From Pseudobutyrivibrio xylanivorans DSM 14809 (GTDB lineage: Bacteria > Bacillota > Clostridia > Lachnospirales > Lachnospiraceae): a DNA stretch of 64,000 nt. Of this stretch, positions 61,808 through 64,000 are shown piece by piece. Where the stretch lies: contig NZ_FQYQ01000013.1 of NCBI RefSeq assembly GCF_900141825.1, positions 1 through 64,000 on the forward strand. The letters are read 5' to 3'. Position numbers and translations under genes: made by a program. Position 1 is the stretch's first letter. Each line of letters opens with the position of its first letter. Below the pieces are notes generated by a model. That model searched no databases. It was not told the DNA's origin and saw nothing but the letters and a program-made list of their open reading frames with translations.

Positions 61808-64000
61808 ACGAAGATACTATTGAGCAGATGCTTATATCGGTCCTTCAAAAAAATGGATGGACATATATTCCGGCAGATAAGATGCCGCGTCAGGATTCAG
61901 AGGTTATGGTTGAATCCATGGTTAAGGCTGCCCTAATACGATTGAATCCAGAAATAGCAGAAGAACCAAGTCGTGCAGATGAAGTCATATATAAGCTTAG
62001 ATCGTTGATATTGTCCGCACAGCCACATAACCTGATTGCTCAGAATGAGACATTTAAGAAACTGATATTTGAAGAAAACTCATTCCCGTTTGGTAAGGAT
62101 GGTAGAATGGTTCCTATTCGTTTTTTCGGTACGATGACTAAGGAAAACCTTGCTTTAAATGAGTATGTTGTAACAAACCAGTGGTGCTTTCCAACAAGAG
62201 AAGGTGGTAAGCGTCTTGATTTAGTTTTATTAGTAAATGGATTTCCACTTATTATTGGTGAACTTAAGACTCCTTTCCGTGATGCAATTACTTGGCTAGA
62301 TGGAGCAAAGGATATTGCAGATTATGAGAAGAGTATTCCTCAGATGTTTGTAACGAATGTATTCAACTTTGCATCTGAAGGAAAGTGTTATAGATATGGT
62401 TCTGTAAATATGCCTATTGATATGTGGGGACCATGGCATACTCCAGATGACAAAACAGAAGGTACGCTTATTTCAGTGCAGAAGAGTGTTGTAGACATGA
62501 TTACGCCTGAGAAGGTAATGGATATATTCCAGTTCTTTACTATGTTTGCAACGGATAAGAAGTATAGAAAGTACAAGATTATTTGCCGTTATCAGCAGTA
62601 TGAAGGTGCAAACCTTATAGTTGAGCGTGTTAAGGCCGGATATCCAAAGAAAGGTCTTATCTGGCATTTCCAAGGTTCCGGTAAATCCTTGCTTATGGTA
62701 TTTGCAGCATATAAGCTTCGAATGATTCCGGAATTGAAGAATCCAACAGTTGTTATTGTTGATGACAGATTGGATTTGGAAACACAGATTACAGCTACCT
62801 TCAATGCATCTGACATACCTAACATGGCAGCTGCTCGTACAAAAGAAGAACTTATAAAGTTCTTTGAAGGTGATATGCGTAAAATCCTCATCACTACAAT
62901 ATTCAGATTTGGTGATGTAGATAAGTGTTTGAATGAGAGCAGCAATATCATTCTTATGGTAGATGAAGCTCATAGAACTCAGGAAGGTGACCTTGGCGAG
63001 AAGATGAGAACAGCCTTACCTAATGCTTTCTTCTTTGGATTGACAGGAACGCCTATCAATAGAGTTGATAAGAATACATTTAGAACATTTGGGGCTGAAG
63101 AAGATAAGAGTGGATATATGAGTAAGTATTCATTCTCGGATTCTATTCGTGATGGAGCGACACTTCCTCTTAACTTTGAAGCTGTGCCAGTCGAGCTGCA
63201 TGTAGATAAAGAAAAAATCAATGAAGAATTTGATTTGATGACAAAGGACTTATCGGAAGAGGATAAGGCAGAGCTTTCACGCAGAGTCAACATGAAGGCT
63301 ATCATGTATGACAGAAAGCGAATAAAAAAAGTATGTGAGCATATAGCGAAACATTACCAGGAAAAGATAGAGCCTAATGGTTATAAGGGGCAGGTGGTTG
63401 TTTATGACCGTGATTGTTGCCTTATGTATAAGGAAGAGCTTGATAAGTTGTTAGGACCAGACGCTTCTACGATTGTCATGGATACTAACAATGATAAAGC
63501 TGATAAGTATAAGGCTTACAGAAGAGACCGTGATGAAGAAAGTAAGCTTTTAGATTACTACAGAGATCCAAAGACACCATTAAAGCTTGTTATTGTTACA
63601 GCAAAGCTTTTAACAGGATTTGATGCGCCAATTTTGCAGGTAATGTATTTGGACAAGCCTATGAAAGATCATAATCTTTTACAGGCTATTTGTCGTACCA
63701 ACAGAACCTATGATTCAGGTAAAACGTTTGGATTGATTGTTGATTATATTGGGATTTTTGATAATGTAGCAAATGCTTTGAACTTCGATGAAGAAGGTAT
63801 GAAAAAAGTTATTACCAACATTGAAGAAGTAAAGAAGAAGTTACCTCAGCTTGTTGATGATTGTATGCAGTTTTTTGATGGTATTGATACAAAAGGTGAT
63901 GATTGGGAAATTTTGCTGCAAGCTCAAGAAAGACTACCTGATGATAGAACAAAGGATAGGTTGGCTGCATACTTTAGAGTACTTTCACGTGCATGGGAAG
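61801..64000 (+). CDS. hsdR: Type I restriction subunit HsdR (runs off the window)
   Basis: An open frame from ATG 61801 (AGGAGG site) to the end of the window, 733 codons with no stop, so 3'-incomplete here. The nuclease domain has Asp140 (RLDLVLLVNG) and Glu154-Leu-Lys156 (GELKTP). The motor has Walker A GSGKS (292-296), VDEAH, GLTGTP and QAICRTNRTY. It moves DNA and cuts at a distance when HsdS finds unmodified sites. It directly follows silent cassette 2, so cassette movement must preserve this junction. Confidence 0.95.
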   Translation, partial: MLNEDTIEQMLISVLQKNGWTYIPADKMPRQDSEVMVESMVKAALIRLNPEIAEEPSRADEVIYKLRSLILSAQPHNLIAQNETFKKLIFEENSFPFGKDGRMVPIRFFGTMTKENLALNEYVVTNQWCFPTREGGKRLDLVLLVNGFPLIIGELKTPFRDAITWLDGAKDIADYEKSIPQMFVTNVFNFASEGKCYRYGSVNMPIDMWGPWHTPDDKTEGTLISVQKSVVDMITPEKVMDIFQFFTMFATDKKYRKYKIICRYQQYEGANLIVERVKAGYPKKGLIWHFQGSGKSLLMVFAAYKLRMIPELKNPTVVIVDDRLDLETQITATFNASDIPNMAAARTKEELIKFFEGDMRKILITTIFRFGDVDKCLNESSNIILMVDEAHRTQEGDLGEKMRTALPNAFFFGLTGTPINRVDKNTFRTFGAEEDKSGYMSKYSFSDSIRDGATLPLNFEAVPVELHVDKEKINEEFDLMTKDLSEEDKAELSRRVNMKAIMYDRKRIKKVCEHIAKHYQEKIEPNGYKGQVVVYDRDCCLMYKEELDKLLGPDASTIVMDTNNDKADKYKAYRRDRDEESKLLDYYRDPKTPLKLVIVTAKLLTGFDAPILQVMYLDKPMKDHNLLQAICRTNRTYDSGKTFGLIVDYIGIFDNVANALNFDEEGMKKVITNIEEVKKKLPQLVDDCMQFFDGIDTKGDDWEILLQAQERLPDDRTKDRLAAYFRVLSRAWE

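Noticed and set aside
61801-64000. Broken hsdR
   Set aside because: Reading from ATG 61801, the frame stays open with all nuclease and helicase motifs to the last base; it is only cut by the window edge.

Overview
The window looks like the chromosome of an AT-rich, low-GC Firmicute of the Lachnospiraceae, probably a plant-polysaccharide-degrading Butyrivibrio/Pseudobutyrivibrio-type bacterium. I infer this from the arabinan-degradation genes, the highly codon-biased pyruvate phosphate dikinase (PPDK), the flavin/NusG-II/Gx-transporter cluster, the accessory Sec locus and the Clostridia-type conjugative element. No rRNA, tRNA, insertion sequence or CRISPR array was found.

Layout. (1) 1-1400: a GC-richer stretch able to form a pseudoknot (possible structured RNA), a 27-codon ORF coupled to a small zinc-ribbon-like protein, then an exact 74-bp tandem repeat whose unit carries two hairpins. 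(2) 1.4-10.2 kb: arabinan utilisation. A secreted GH43 endo-arabinanase and an intracellular GH43 arabinofuranosidase lie convergent to an ArsR-type regulator. Divergent from the regulator is a binding protein/two-permease ABC importer followed by a GH51 arabinofuranosidase. Strong hairpins sit between binding protein and permease and between permease and GH51. (3) 10.2-16.5 kb: a divergon of two Tp47-like secreted proteins. One heads an operon with a ferric-reductase-like/FMN-binding membrane protein, the flavin transferase ApbE, a NusG-II protein and a Gx transporter. Three 16-bp inverted repeats (GTTAG-N6-CTAAC) lie on both promoters. (4) 16.5-18.9 kb: DegV, a DUF308 membrane protein, a small unknown and a TetR regulator. 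(5) 19.0-28.1 kb: accessory Sec operon (MntP-like protein, SecY2, Asp1, Asp3, SecA2, GtfA, GtfB) with no Asp2 and no serine-rich adhesin. (6) 28.3-30.9 kb: PPDK. (7) about 31-64 kb: an integrative conjugative element of the Tn1549/CD1107-CD1110 type. Regulators and a TPR-HEPN gene come first, then RepA_N initiator, PcfB, VirD4, Maff2, VirB6, PrgI, VirB4, NlpC/P60, DUF4315, DUF4366, ArdC, TopB, MobC, relaxase and a probable oriT. Its cargo is a type I restriction locus with two hsdM genes, one hsdS, a tyrosine recombinase, two silent hsdS cassettes and hsdR, which runs off the end. The element's own integrase and both att ends are not visible.

How it works together: regions 2 and 6 serve growth on arabinan-rich plant walls. 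Region 3 probably moves electrons to a flavoprotein outside the membrane under a dedicated repressor or metal sensor. Region 5 glycosylates and exports a surface protein encoded elsewhere. The mobile element carries defence (HEPN, type I RM) and counter-defence (ArdC). The most striking feature is the hsdS locus at 58.5-61.8 kb: specificity cassettes sit between two families of exact repeats in direct orientation, with a recombinase gene between the active gene and the silent copies. That layout suggests cassette exchange rather than the usual inversion.
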